A stretch of DNA of 64,000 nt from Thysanoteuthis rhombus (GCA_963457665.1 OY735215.1:38701325-38765324), one strand, 5' to 3'; counted from the first letter of the stretch, positions 1 to 11,402 are shown. Program-made: numbers and translations. The notes: generated from the sequence alone by a model not told the origin.

Positions 1-190
1 CGTTATGAGTCGAGGTGTGTCCAGTGGTTGTCTGATTTTCCTGCAACATGATCTATTGCCATTTGAGTTTTCTAATGGATTCTGATTTCTTCCTTTGATT
101 TTCTCTATTGGACTGTACAGTCTTGTAATCCCTCCATTTAAAGCCAAGCGTGATCTTTTCCTGTTAACGTTGTATTGTTCTTAGCCAAAG
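1..190 (-). mobile_element. RTE-type LINE fragment, cut by window edge
   Basis: Read on the minus strand, this piece resembles the segment just after the reverse transcriptase domain of the RTE-type LINE seen more completely at 11725-12268. Corresponding stretches are an 'ESIRKLKWQWAGHVA'-like block, here decayed and frameshifted, and a 'SDNHWT' motif. The 3' end of the element would lie to the left, outside the window. Frames are broken, so it is a dead copy. The assignment rests on similarity to the other copies in this window and to the known RTE C-terminal region. Confidence 0.6.
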
Positions 191-905
191 GATTGGCTCT
201 CGAACTAAATTCCACGTTTCAGCGCGGGAAGAAGTGTTACATACCCTTCTTTTCACAACTAATGGGCTTTTTTCACTAAACCAATATCAAAATAGAGGCT
301 GTCCCCGAAACAGTGTACTCATTTTGTTTACTAATACTACTTTTGGTTATTACCTGAAACTTGATCAAACTCTTACCTAACATAGAAAAACACTTCATGA
401 TGAATATCAATTAGCGAATTTTGGAATTATGCGAAATTCTCCCCGACAAAAAATAAGTGCACATACCAGAAATGTATCCATAGTTTATCAGTTTAATTCT
501 AATGTACTTTTTCTTTAACATTTTAAACACCCACAATAAAGCGTCATTTGATCATCTAAAGCTTGGCTTCCTAAGAAAACTTTATCACATGTATCGTTTC
601 TTATAAAAAGGCTGAATTGACATTTGAGTAATAACCATGCCTGCTATTGAAAAAAAATTACATATCTAGTATACCACGCACTCGCACACATATGTATATA
701 TATATACATTACAACAATGAAAGGTTTCAAGTATTAGAAGCTATTCTAAATAAAATAAAACAACCAAAATTGACAAAAACTCGTACGGTATAGGCGCCAA
801 TATCAAAAATGCCGATAAAACTATTACATGACTTCCATTAACAGTACAAACCAAATAGAGAAAACAATTTAATACAAACTGGAATGACGTACCTAACACG
901 GGGTA
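191..905. other. AT-rich DNA with no recognisable feature
   Basis: I see no coding frame, RNA gene or repeat that I can name. A short TATATA run sits near 690-708. Confidence 0.5.
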
Positions 906-907
906 TC

Positions 908-910
<3 letters not shown>

Positions 911-973
<63 letters not shown>

Positions 974-980
974 ATATATT
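911..980. repeat. (AT)n(GT)n microsatellite
   Basis: About 43 bp of AT alternation passes directly into about 20 bp of GT and back to TA. This compound AT-to-GT junction recurs across the window. Confidence 0.97.
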
Positions 981-1199
981 ACATCCACTTTATGATACCT
1001 AGAGATCTTTTCAAATAGCGTTTCAAAGTAATATAACTCATTTATGATTATTTCTGTCGGATCATATATCTATTTTCTAACAATATGGTTATCTGTTTTG
1101 GGGAAACAAATAGAGTAGATACAGACAATGAATGAACAAAGAGAGAATTTGAAATTTAAGCCGTTATTTGGGCCTTTGCATTTCCAACAGACCCTGATC

Positions 1200-1201
<2 letters not shown>

Positions 1202-1251
<50 letters not shown>
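1202..1251. repeat. (AT)n microsatellite
   Basis: About 50 bp of uninterrupted AT alternation. The open minus-strand frame over it (Ile-Tyr repeats) is an artefact of the repeat. Confidence 0.97.
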
Positions 1252-1255
<4 letters not shown>

Positions 1256-1259
1256 TTGA

Positions 1260-2790
1260 GGCAAGAGTTTCTCTCTTTTGTAAGAATGTTAGGGAAATCA
1301 TGAGAGTGTTTTCAAAGGTTACGTCCTTTACTGGATTTAGTAAGAATTCAGTAGTTAGGAAAAAAAGTTCCACATAAATTTTAGATAACAAACAACATTC
1401 AGACATTTATTTTTCTCCTTTTGCTGAATACAGAAGAAATATTCACCTACAAGATTACCACTGACGGTGAAAAATGGATGTACAGGGATCCGAATCTAAG
1501 AGAATTCGGGTTATCTTTCAGCACATTGACTTGGTTGGAATCTATATGGAAGTTCTTTATGTTTAATTTGAAAGGAGTTCTCTTCAGAACCCGATAACAC
1601 TGTTACTTCCCAACTTGATATTGAGTAATTGGTCGATTTGAATAATGAACAGTGGTAAAAAAAAGACATATTTAGCTGAAAGAAGTCGACCGGTAAATTT
1701 GGGACGTTTTTCTTTGTTCAGCGTTTTTCCAAGCCAAGTCTCCTTTAGATTTCCCCTTGTTAAAAGTGATACGTTAGTTGATGCTCACTATGAAACTTAT
1801 TCATCCGTCTGGAAACTAGCTACTTAACCGTAAACATAACAGGGTTTTTTACGTATAAATAGATTACACAAATATATTCTTTACTATAAATTCATTTATT
1901 GAAAATAAAACACAGCGCATAGCTTGAACAAAATCTACTTTTTTATCGATGTTTTACAAATCTTTATTTTTCTGTTTTTTGTCAGTTTTTAAAATTTTCA
2001 GACAATAACGGCGCACAATTTTATAGAAAATAAATTACATTTTTATCCATGGAAAATCACAGATGCCTAAATTTCGCGCATCGTTTTCCGTGGTACAACT
2101 AAGATATCAACCGCAGAAGTATCAGTATCAAAGACGAAAACGGACAGACACAGTAGAACATTGCTTTACCCCTTCCCCTCTTTCTGTTTGATTCAGCGTG
2201 ACAGAAACCAACAAATAAACAAATATGAAAAAACGACATGAGCATTTATATCATCAGATTTTCAGTGAACTTGCAGATACCATAGTTGCTATCATCAAAC
2301 GCGTATAGATTTTTTAAACATTTTATACATATATTTGAAAAAAAAATTTAAAACAACATTTTCTCTTTTTCCTCTCTCTCTCTCTCTCATTTTTCTTCAT
2401 TTACTTTTTTGGCTAACTTCGATTTTAATGGTTTTCGAAGATCATATTTCTTCTGCTGACGTCATTTACGCTGGATCGATTACCCAATACAAGATAGCCA
2501 TACAAGAATAGAGAACCGTTTCCCAAGAAACAATAGATTTTGCTGCCATCGCATACTGAAAGAAAACACATTGCCTGGTTCCAAATATTAGTCAACGCTG
2601 AAAACAAGACGGGGGAGGCTGGAATGCGATACTCAGAGCAAATATCAATGCGACAGAAATTATTCTATCAACGTCAAAACACGAACGTAACTAAATAGAT
2701 TTGGCTAAGGGTTTATTGGTTAGAAGGAGTGATGATGAAAGGAGAAACGATTGCAACTTTTACGTTTCGTTCTGTTTTAAATGGATAGAA
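1260..2790. other. No recognisable gene; AT-rich
   Basis: Open frames of about 60 codons (for example 1645-1827 plus and 2425-2607 minus) have no recognisable domain and are in the range expected by chance. A short (CT)n run lies near 2373-2388. Confidence 0.5.
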
Positions 2791-2794
2791 AAGA

Positions 2795-2975
2795 AGAAAA
2801 TGAGATTGATTATTGGGAATAAACATTGGAAAGGAAGAGAACTTCAAAAAAAATGTGGAAAGGAAGGTGGAGGGAAAAATGTTCGGGTCGTTGAATTAGA
2901 GGAAATGTAATCGTGGCGGAAAATCTTGAAAACTAGAAATAAATCCATCTAAAATGAACGAAAATTAATCTAAAA
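2795..2975 (+). repeat. Dispersed purine-rich repeat, copy 1
   Basis: Shares an ordered set of words with 5000-5240: 'GATTATTGGGA.TAAAC', 'GGAAGGTGGA.GG', 'TCG.T.AATTA', then 'CTAAAAT'. Internal single-copy spacing is kept, so this is homology rather than shared composition. Family identity is unknown. Confidence 0.55.
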
Positions 2976-2979
2976 TAAG

Positions 2980-3910
2980 TATCTATGTTTGTTTTTTTCA
3001 AATGTACACTGCACATACTTGTAAAATATTTGCCCCTTTAACCATATCTAAGAATAAGACGCATACAGCAATCGAAAATGGAAAGCAGATCAGAAAGTAA
3101 TTAATAAGTTGTTCGGAAAATAATGGCTGATTCTAGATACCAACTTTTAGTCGGGTCCTACGTCATTGCTATAGTATATTTTACCAACATATAAAGCCCG
3201 TTTTAATGATTAAAATGTGCTCTTTGCGTTTATTTTCAGGGTTATCTGACGACGGTGTGGACCCTGAAACCAAAATTTGGAAAAGGGAAAGTTGCATATA
3301 ATTACACAAGTATAACCTTGATCAAAATGTTTCTCAAGCAGCTCCCAATATTAACCTATGGGATGAAGAGACCACCACCGATCGTACAGTGTGATGTTGG
3401 TTTCAAAGGATTCGTAGTGACGATTTGATCCTTGAAAATAAAGAGAGATGATGATGTCCACCTGAAATTGAGAATAAACAATTGAAGATATTTGACAAAA
3501 TGTGGAACCAACAAAATATTTTTTCTGGAAGTAAATTTTGGAATGTTGCTAAAATTGCATTAATGTATTCAATAAGCATATATTCCACAACCGTTTTTAC
3601 TTTCTTCACAAAAGTATCATATTATTTACTTTATAGAGTGGATATGCTTGATACAGTAAACCCCGATATTGAGCAGTTATGGTCATTTTTATGCCCAATA
3701 ACGTGAAAACGGCAGTAATCTATTTTATGCAACGAGGGAATCTTCAATGCATTCAAATTACGGTATTTCGATTTCTGATCTCATTTCCAGTCTCTAACTG
3801 AGGCATAAGTAGGGGACTATCTGGATTTTGACTAGATTTTATCAATCATGGGTCAATTGTATTTATTACCCTTTATCGTTGTTTTTAATTGACACGATTT
3901 TGATATATTT
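2980..3910. other. No recognisable gene; possible splice-like site at 3239
   Basis: Ordinary AT-rich DNA. At 3233-3239 a 'TATTTTCAG' acceptor-like signal precedes a short frame beginning GLSDDGVDPE at 3240 that stops after about 20 codons. A similar 'CTTTCAG' plus 'CATCTGACGAC' occurs at 6654. This is more likely a shared repeat than an exon. Confidence 0.35.
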
Positions 3911-3917
3911 CGAAAAG

Positions 3918-3920
3918 ATG

Positions 3921-3958
<38 letters not shown>

Positions 3959-3998
3959 GGAGGAGAGAGATAGTGAAAGATAGATAGATAGATAGATA
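3918..3998. repeat. (AT)n(GA)n and GATA microsatellite
   Basis: About 22 bp of AT, about 40 bp of GA-rich sequence and then a GATA block at 3980-3998. Confidence 0.95.
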
Positions 3999-4166
3999 GA
4001 AGGATATTTTATAATATATTTTTGTTTGTAAAAAATACAAAAAGAAAGAAATAGAAAACAGATTTTTCCGTTGTATGTGGTTACAAAATTAAAACATAAT
4101 GCCGGTTGCTGATCAGTTCGTAAGGCACTAAATATCAAAATACACCGGGTTTATATCTTTGTAATT

Positions 4167-4169
<3 letters not shown>

Positions 4170-4241
<72 letters not shown>

Positions 4242-4264
4242 TGTGTGTGTGTGTGTATATATAT
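4170..4264. repeat. (AT)n(GT)n(AT)n microsatellite
   Basis: About 68 bp of AT followed by about 18 bp of GT and a short TATATA run. Confidence 0.97.
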
Positions 4265-4935
4265 AATTTGTATAACTAACCATCAAGTCCGGAAAGTGTA
4301 AACAGTTGTATAGGTTATGTAGTATTTTGGTATTAATAATTATGATGAAAATCTGAGTTTTAAGATTCTGTCTGAGTAAATATAGTTCAATCTAAACCAG
4401 GGACAGATCAATCTTTTCCCCCGAGGATATACATTTGACGTGCATTGAAATACCATATCGGGTTTCTCTTCCTAGTTTTCCTTATCTTCCACTAGGAGAA
4501 AAAATGGTTGCGATTTTTTTACGTTCTTTTTGTTTAAAAGAAAACAGATTGATTGCATGTATGCATACACGTATCATCCGCTGATACTCATAGCGAGGGC
4601 AACTGTAAATGAAACCCTCTCTCTCTCATATCAAAAATTGATGAAGTTTGTTTTTACCCAATCCTGCATAATTATTAAAAATTTAAAAAGCAACCACAAA
4701 CAGAAGTATTAAGAGTAGATAGAAAAGTACAGCTCGTTCAAGTTCGGTTCTGTTCTGTTCATGACACCCGATATCCCCCAATGGTCACCCGTCTAGTTAT
4801 GATCAATATCAACGTGGCTTAACTTCTGTAATCTGACGTGATTTCAGTCTTAACCCTTTCGGTTCGACCATCCTTGCTCTGGCGCTAAATGCTTGAGGGA
4901 AAGACATTGAATAAATTCTTTTTAAAATTGTTAGT
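4265..4935. other. No recognisable gene
   Basis: AT-rich DNA with no named repeat. A 60-codon plus-strand frame at 4530-4712 has no recognisable domain. Confidence 0.5.
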
Positions 4936-4939
4936 AGAT

Positions 4940-5000
4940 TGAACCACGGCCTACCGAAATGGGGGCGAGCACTCTACCATTAAGCCACGGTGATCAGTGA
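4940..5000 (-). mobile_element. tRNA-derived SINE head
   Basis: On the minus strand the order is an A-box-like 'TGGCTTAATGGTAGAGTG' followed about 30 nt later by a B-box-like 'GTGGTTCAAT', as in the internal RNA polymerase III promoter of a tRNA. The cloverleaf is not intact enough for a working tRNA, so a SINE head or tRNA pseudogene is the best call. It abuts the purine-rich repeat that starts at 5000. Confidence 0.55.
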
Positions 5001-5240
5001 TTATTGGGAGTAAACAACGGAAAGAAAAAGAATTGGAAAAACAAAGAAAGGAAGGTGGATGGAGAAAAATATTCAAATCGCTAAATTAAGGGAAACCTAA
5101 TCATGACAAGAAATCTAAATTATGGAGAAGAAAAACAGAACAAATAGAGCATCGATAGTTTTAAATAATGTCGAAAAAAACGGAAAATTCTAAAATAATG
5201 AAAAAATCTAATTAATCATCATGAAATTTGAATAAAAAAG
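5000..5240 (+). repeat. Dispersed purine-rich repeat, copy 2
   Basis: Homologous in order to 2795-2975. Its right part ('AAATCTAAA.TATGG', 'CATTGATAG'-like and 'AATCTAATTAATCATCA') is found again at 5940-6090. Confidence 0.6.
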
Positions 5241-5259
5241 ATTTCTCAAGATGGGATAA

Positions 5260-5930
5260 ATAATGTAAAAGAAAGAAACGAACAAAACTTTAGTCTAAAA
5301 AGTCGACGAAAGAAATCAAGGAACAAAGAAGGAGAACTTAGAAGAAGGAAGGAAATCTCATCGAGGAAAGAAAGAGGGAAAATGAAGTTGTAGGATAAAA
5401 GAAAGAAATTGAGAAACAAGGACGGGAGAAAGGAAGGAGTTGGTGTAGAAAAAAAGGAGATAGGAAGAAATTGAATAAGTAGAAAGGAAGAAAGAGAGAA
5501 AGAAAGTTTGACAAGAAAAGGAATTCGATGAAAAAAGAATAAAAAGAAGTTGAAGTTGTTGAAAGAAAGTTTTATTAAGTAAATGAATTTGACAAAAGAC
5601 AGAAATAAAGGAAAAAGAAAGGAAAATTGAAGTTGCCGAAAGAAAGAGGGAAATTTTGACTTAAAAAGGTGACTTTGATTGAAAAAGAGAAAAAGAAATG
5701 AAGAAATAGTAATTGCAGAGAGAAAGAAAGAAAACTTGTCTCAATAAAGAGAATTTGATAAGAGGAAATAAGAAAGAAATTGAAGCTATCAAAAGGAAGG
5801 GGAAAAAGACAGAAAAAGGAAAAAACAAGAAAGAAAGAAATCTTGAATTAAGAAACTGAATTTGACAAAGGAAAGTGAGAAAGAAAGAAGTTGGAGCCGT
5901 CGAGAAAAAAGAAAGGAAGATAGAACATTT
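5260..5930 (+). repeat. Polypurine tract with loose ~80-100 bp period
   Basis: The plus strand is overwhelmingly A and G for about 670 bp. Within it a module recurs: a 'GAAGTTG.-GAAAGAAAG'-like start (near 5547, 5628, 5709, 5781 and 5889) followed by 'GAATTTGA' and more GAAA runs. Spacings are about 72-108 bp. This suggests an old tandem repeat rather than simple GAAA slippage. Such tracts can form triplex DNA; that is general knowledge, not shown here. Confidence 0.6.
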
Positions 5931-5939
5931 TTTTTTAGC

Positions 5940-6090
5940 AAAACGAAGTCATGGAACAAAATCTAAACAATGGGAAACAGGACAAATAATTCATTGATAG
6001 CCTGGAACAATAGTAAAACAAAACGAACGAATTGTAATTTTTTTCAAATCTAATCAATCATCACAACGAAATCTTTAAAAAAGATTTTAT
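5940..6090 (+). repeat. Dispersed purine-rich repeat, copy 3 (right part)
   Basis: Matches the right half of 5000-5240, including 'AATCTAATCAATCATCA'. Two copies of the same unit therefore bracket the polypurine tract. Confidence 0.55.
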
Positions 6091-6159
6091 ATCGTCATTG
6101 AGCAAATTAATGGCTAAAAACAATACGAGGTTATGACAAAATTCCACAAGTGCATGTGG

Positions 6160-6600
6160 CCTAATTTATTTTACACAACAAATATTGACGGTGATTCTAA
6201 GTTGCCCAGTTGACGGATCCCACCACCCCTCGGCCTTGCTGACGAAGTGAAAAGGAAAACGGAACGATATGTTTGGTATCAGCTTGGCTGCGTGAGCCAC
6301 GAGTGGGGCGTCAAAGTAAGCATTCAATTGGGGTTCCACTCCCTGGTTTGGAGTCTGTTTTGTCCTTCTGCTTGACTGGTTGCCCAAGACTAGTGAGCCT
6401 ATTCATCTTGCTATTTTACCCATAGCTGGGAAGAGAATAGTTTGATTTATGCTTTTCCCAAGAGTGCGAAGTGAATGTAAAGGGCCTCAGTCGGAGTTTG
6501 AACCCGACTCGCCGATTCCATTGGCCGTGCTATTAACTGATCCGCTATTGGCAACCTTAGGTAGGCTGTAAATTCCACCAGCCTAGTCGTAATGATGAAA
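6160..6600 (-). mobile_element. tRNA-headed SINE, most complete copy
   Basis: On the minus strand an A-box-like 'GATCAGTTAATAGC' is followed by a strong B box 'GGGTTCAAACTCCG' (near 6497-6512), then a body of about 320 bp. The body contains 'TTGGGAAAAGCAT', 'CAGCTATGGGTAAAAT' and 'ACCAGGGAGTGGAACC'. Related bodies lie at 61595-61830 (plus) and 32740-33020 (minus). Cephalopods are known to carry tRNA-derived SINEs, including octopus families and the Ceph-SINE superfamily; I cannot assign this copy to one. A 73-codon minus frame at 6166-6387 lies inside the body and is probably not a gene. Confidence 0.65.
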
Positions 6601-7010
6601 AAAACATCGAAGGTCGGGATATCAGCTACATAACATTGTCTAAATAGATTATCCTTTCAGGACATCTGACGACATGAGGAAGACCGAAGAGAGCAACGGC
6701 CGACGCGTACTTATGCAAACAACAAAGATACGGATACTAGTTGAAGCAAATCACGGAGGAAAGAGTGTTTGAGTTTCTTTATTGAATTCTTGTTATCCCA
6801 GCTGTGCACAGGTGTTTTCGCAGTTCTGATATCAGTCAGTTGGCTCACTCTCACTCTTAAGATGCACTCGCATGACCTTTTGTTTTTGTCATTTCAGTTG
6901 AACTCTTGACCGAATGACGGAGAAGATAAAAAGATGGCTTTTAGTCTAAGTGCCTAAGACACTGCCAGACGATTCCTCCATAGATTAATCTAAAATAAGA
7001 ACATGTCGAG
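6601..7010. other. No recognisable gene
   Basis: Mixed-composition DNA. Only a short acceptor-like 'CTTTCAG' at 6654-6660 stands out. No open frame of interest. Confidence 0.45.
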
Positions 7011-7013
7011 TGT

Positions 7014-7037
7014 TATATATATATATATATATATATA
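7014..7037. repeat. (AT)n microsatellite
   Basis: A short run of pure AT alternation. Confidence 0.95.
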
Positions 7038-7206
7038 AACATCAATAAATTCACACATACTGTCAAAATATCGAATTCCGTATAAATCATGGGAAACACG
7101 CTGAAGAGAAGTGAACTACATTAACAGATATTGGGAAATAATTGACTGGATTGACAAGAATTTTCGGAAAAATGTTTCGTTATAAATTCAGCTATATTGC
7201 TTTCTG

Positions 7207-7263
<57 letters not shown>

Positions 7264-7298
7264 TGTGCGTGTGTGTTTGCGTGTGTGTGTGTGTGTGA
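7207..7298. repeat. (AT)n(GT)n microsatellite at an RTE tail
   Basis: AT alternation is followed by about 65 bp of GT with single changes. It directly adjoins the 3' end of the RTE fragment at 7299-7480, so it may have grown from the element's own simple-repeat tail. Confidence 0.95.
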
Positions 7299-7480
7299 TC
7301 ATCATAATCAGCCGTAGTAAGTCCACTGCTAGACAAAGGCCTTTCCCATCTCCTTCCATGACGAACGTGATTGTGCTAATCCTTGTCATATTTTAACGGC
7401 ACATTTCTCTATGTCTTCTCTCCATTTTGTGTCTGATCTACGTTCTATGTCCAACGAACACCAATAGTTTGAACTGATTG
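7299..7480 (-). mobile_element. RTE-type LINE 3' end, second subfamily
   Basis: Minus-strand translation gives the classic end of an RTE polyprotein: 'TKWREDIEKCA', then 'GLAQSRSSWKEMGKAFV' and 'QWT', then stop codons and a short ATGATGAT tail. Two in-frame stops show that the copy is dead. The motif set (RW..D, AQ.R..W..MG.AF..QWT) is well known from RTE elements. It differs from the 'DKFRKYWL.DAHDRE' subfamily that dominates this window. Confidence 0.8.
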
Positions 7481-7589
7481 ATAAATAGATAGATAGATGT
7501 TTTGGGATGGGATAAATCCTCGCATTTGTTGTCGTAAGGACATAAGAACGCTGTCTATCGCTTTGAAGCAGTACCACGTCTCATGGGGT

Positions 7590-8700
7590 TCAAAATCCTG
7601 TTGGTTATGGTACCACATATGAGTCCATCTGGTCTCAAATGGTCAACTCTGGTTTAGAAATCAATTCAATTCTTCTACTGTAGTGAGCGCCTACGCGTAA
7701 ATGCCTCCAGAACACCTCAATCCCGCCGACCGTCACTTTCGTAGCGGATACGAGTTTCATTCAGAGCGTAATACTTGAAGCATTGTGTCGAAATTGAACA
7801 ATCTTAGTATATATCGATTAGAAGTAGCCGTTTATAACAATCATGGATAATTATATCAATCGGTTATTGTAATCAAAATCAGTCTGGTCTAAATAATTTA
7901 TCTGAAATGAATTGAATTATCCAAATCATCCGCTCAAATACTACTATAATATAAATCGTTTATGATATTGGGTTTAATAACATAAGAATTTATAAAAGTG
8001 AATGTAAAATTTACAGCAATTAATGTAAATTGTTCCTTTGCTCAATATCATCTGCCGGTTATTGTTATCTAAAAAGCCCTATCATAAAGTGATCGCAATA
8101 AGCGACCTCTTCCGTATACTTTGAAAAGTACAATTGTTATAAGGATAGAACATTTTGAAGAAATGGGAATTAGTTTCAAAAGAAAAAAAAGACATTTGAA
8201 AGAACTTGTGAATAAGGAGAAAAAATTCTAAAAACAGAAAGAATAATTCAGTGTAAAAGAAAGAAATCGTAGATATAGCGTAGAACAAAAAGATACAAAC
8301 AAAGTGACAGATGTTTTTTCGCAACAAAACTTCGTGAATCGATAGGCAAGAATCTATTTTAAGCCACCACGTTTTAAGCCACGGTTCTAGTTAGGTTACA
8401 GCCATTAAAAAACAAAGAATCAGGCATTGAAACACAGATATAAACACATACAAGCATAAATACATACACAAATGTATACGCATATGTGTGTGTGTGACCT
8501 GAAAATAACTTTAGGGATGGATTGACGTCATAAAAGAAAGACAAAATATATAGAAAGAAAATTCATAAAAGAAGAGAATCTTTTTTTTCCTGATGGGTTG
8601 ATTTCGAGGGCCCTCTGAGATATCCAGCAAGACACAGAAAACACTGAATAAAAAGATGTTTCAAATTCCCTGAACTTTCGGGTTGTGCCTTGTAAAGACA
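7590..8700. other. No recognisable gene
   Basis: AT-rich DNA. A minus-strand 81-codon frame (8082-8327) is Phe-rich and low-complexity and has no domain I recognise. Confidence 0.5.
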
Positions 8701-8715
8701 CATACACACTTGCAG

Positions 8716-8716
<1 letters not shown>

Positions 8717-8778
<62 letters not shown>

Positions 8779-8780
8779 AG
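8717..8780. repeat. (AT)n(GT)n microsatellite
   Basis: About 42 bp of AT passes into about 20 bp of GT. The long minus-strand frames across it are repeat translation. Confidence 0.97.
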
Positions 8781-9015
8781 GGGATGTTTGTATTGTGAAC
8801 GAGAAAGGATCTGACAGAATGTAGATGAAAATGACAATAGGAAGGTGAAGGAAAAAACCCAGAGATAGGTGATACATCTCAATTTTCTATTCCGTGGGTG
8901 TATTTTGATGCATTTCGACGTGAGTCAGCCATCTTTTTCAGAGAAAAATATTTGTGCCGTTTCACAAAAAATCGATGCTAAACAAGCATGTCTACACCTT
9001 GCAAAATGTTATTTT

Positions 9016-9040
9016 CACACACACACACACACGCGCGCGC
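9016..9040. repeat. (CA)n(CG)n microsatellite
   Basis: CA alternation turning into 'CGCGCGCG', unusual in so AT-rich a region. Confidence 0.9.
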
Positions 9041-9111
9041 AATAACTCCATTATCACCTGTACATTTTTAGTTACTTGAAGTTGCACGTTGTCACGCGAC
9101 AAAACCATTGG

Positions 9112-9650
9112 TCAATTCCTTGTCCTAAAAAAAGAAGAAATCAAATAAAGAATCATCCTAGGTTGGCAAGCTTTCGGTAGAGCAAGCTCGTCTTCCAAGA
9201 ACAAGAAAATACCACTAGTCCTAAAAAGAAGGGTATGCATATTCCTGATTGTAACATATATTGTTGAAGCATGGAATCTCACCAAAAGATCAACCTTCAA
9301 ATTCAGAACCATGGTATCAGGAGAGAGAATCATGTTCAACGTCTCATGGGGAGATCAAAAGACAGCACAGTATATCAGAGAAAGCGCAACAGTCAGAGAT
9401 ATCATTGAAACCATTTGAATTCTCAGATGGCAATGGGCTGGTCATGTTGCAAGAATGTCTGACAACCGATGGACATCACGACTCATGACGTGCATCCCCT
9501 GAGATCACATGTAAAATTTGGACTGACAGAAAGTGATATGACGTGACAAACTAGACAAATTCAGAATATACTTGATCTGCGACACCCATGATAGAGTGGT
9601 CGGGCGAAATTTTAAGGGAGGTCTTCGTCAAATGAAGGTCTAAAAGAATA
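9112..9650 (+). mobile_element. RTE-type LINE, 5'-truncated copy
   Basis: Plus-strand, frameshifted remnant of the region after the RTE reverse transcriptase. Blocks in order: 'EIK.RIILGWQAFGRASS', an 'ILTRKYH'-like decayed block, 'REN.VQRLMGRSKDSTVYQ', 'FSDGNGLVMLQECLTTDG' (the decayed 'WQWAGHVARM.DNRW' motif in another frame), and the 'RDKLDKFRIYLICDTHDR' region. The reverse transcriptase core and the endonuclease are absent. Internal stops and frameshifts show that it is inactive. It is colinear with 11725-12268. Confidence 0.75.
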
Positions 9651-9659
9651 ATGGATGTT

Positions 9660-10205
9660 CTAATAGAATTCATTGCCCCAGCTTCAGAATCTTGTCAACG
9701 ATATACTAGAGCAGTCTGACTATATGAGAATAAAGAGCTGTGTGAACGTCACAGACGCTTCCGAGACCTTTGTAATATTATGCAACAGATGGCTCTGAGA
9801 AGAGAACCTTTGTATCAACCAATATACTATGGGCTCCTGTTATTACACCAACTTGAATATTTACGGATATTTACGACTGGTGTTATAACGAACATACCTC
9901 TATAACGGGTTGATCTTATTCCAGGTGTGTTGATAATGAGAAATCGAAAAGTACGGACATGATAACTTTTTATTACCCTTCCACCGTCTCATGTCTCATA
10001 TAGAATCATAGGTCTTCAAATAAAATCGATGAACTCAAAAACAATCATGCTAACCATACGCACAGCCGAAAGTTGATGCAATTTTACTTAAACTTTGTTT
10101 CATCATCTTAATTATTTCAAGCTTCTCAATAATTGAAGAGACTTTTCTTTCGAGTTTTTTAGTGGGGATTACTGGAAATAAGATTTAAACGGGTTTAGGG
10201 GATAG
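9660..10205. other. No recognisable gene
   Basis: DNA of mixed composition following an RTE tail. I find no convincing frame or repeat. Confidence 0.45.
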
Positions 10206-10290
10206 GGGATATCAGCACCGTGACACTCACGATGGAGAGATTTAGGGATTCTTGGGAACTGGTGTTGAAAAGGATGATGATGATGATTTT
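10205..10290 (+). mobile_element. Possible remnant of an RTE 3' tail
   Basis: A 'GTGACACTCACGATGGAGAGA' -like stretch resembles the 'DTHDRE' codons of the RTE tail and is followed by a GATGATGATGATGAT run (10273-10288). Very short; it could be coincidence. Confidence 0.3.
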
Positions 10291-10789
10291 AAATGTTTAT
10301 CAATATCAGTTGTCGAAATAATCTACAGAAATCTTCGTGTCCTATTTCTTGAAGCGTATCTGCATCTGAAAAACGAATCTTGAGAGAATATAAAAACAAA
10401 CGTACTGTTCTGAACGAGTGTGCGATCGGGTGGCGCCGCCAGAACGGGTGCTGCTACTACTACGGTTTACTGTATGTATAATCACACTGAGGCCATAACT
10501 CTACCAGATACGACTATTTCTCGGCAAGTGTCAAGGGTGAAAGACTAGCTTCTGCCACAGATTTTACTGTTCACTGAACTATCCCGGGATTAGCGGGACA
10601 GTGGAGCCACACGGAAACTATACAAAAGCTCCTTAATGAAGACCTTTGACATCGATTGCCGCCAGTAGACAACAAAAGATGCTAATAGGAGAACATGCAG
10701 AGAGTGTATTCCAGGCTTTTTTGAGAAAAACAGCAAAACAACCGTTCAAATCATGTATATATACTAGTTTATCCATATCATCCAAGAAT

Positions 10790-10790
<1 letters not shown>
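10291..10790. other. No recognisable gene; somewhat GC-richer
   Basis: Contains 'GGGTGGCGCCGCC' near 10430 and a 'GCTGCTACTACTAC' run. No coding frame or family that I recognise. Confidence 0.4.
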
Positions 10791-10791
<1 letters not shown>

Positions 10792-10839
<48 letters not shown>

Positions 10840-10860
10840 AGATAGATAGATTGATAGATA
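10792..10860. repeat. (AT)n and GATA microsatellite
   Basis: AT alternation is followed by GATATA and GATA units. Confidence 0.95.
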
Positions 10861-11199
10861 TGTAATCCGATTGGATAATTATTAATGCATTATATTATTT
10901 GAAACTCTATTCTCTATTCGAAACGACCTCCCGTTATTACACGGAGAATATGTCTCTTGGCCTAGATTGCATAGGTAAAATAAGCAATTGAAGAAAATAG
11001 GGCTCTTACAATAACCCGAACATTCAACCAATTAGGTTTCCGATGAAACGTAGAGTTGCTCTTATCATTGAGTTGAATTGGCCGGCATTCATGATTATTC
11101 TGTGGGATTATATATCCAATTCTTAATCATATAATTGTCCATGTGGGACAGTAAATGAAAAAATGAGAACGTGGGGGATGGGGCAGGGGTTTTTTGTTG

Positions 11200-11235
11200 T
11201 TTTTTTTTTGTTAGTTTTTTTTTTTTTTTTTTGCT
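11200..11235 (+). repeat. Poly(T) tract
   Basis: Two T runs (8-9 and 18-19 T) separated by 'GTTAG', just upstream of the tRNA-like segment. Confidence 0.85.
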
Positions 11236-11261
11236 TTCGCCTTTGCCTTTGCTTTCCCACT

Positions 11262-11328
11262 GGCTTTTTTAGCTTAATGGTAAGATAATGCTGCTTTAAA
11301 GCAGCTACCTAATAGGTTACAGCTTCAA
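11262..11328 (+). mobile_element. Decayed tRNA-like segment (SINE head)
   Basis: 'TAGCTTAATGGTAAG' is a good A box. An anticodon-arm-like palindrome 'GCTGCTTTAAAGCAGC' follows, then a weak B-box-like 'GGTTACAGCTTCAAT'. The B box is too altered for me to call a working tRNA. It runs straight into a 300 bp microsatellite, as SINE tails often do. Confidence 0.45.
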
Positions 11329-11343
11329 TATATATATATACAT

Positions 11344-11402
<59 letters not shown>

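Noticed and set aside
6166..6387. 73-codon minus-strand frame as a small gene
   Set aside because: It lies inside a SINE body that recurs at 32740 and 61595, where the frame is not kept.
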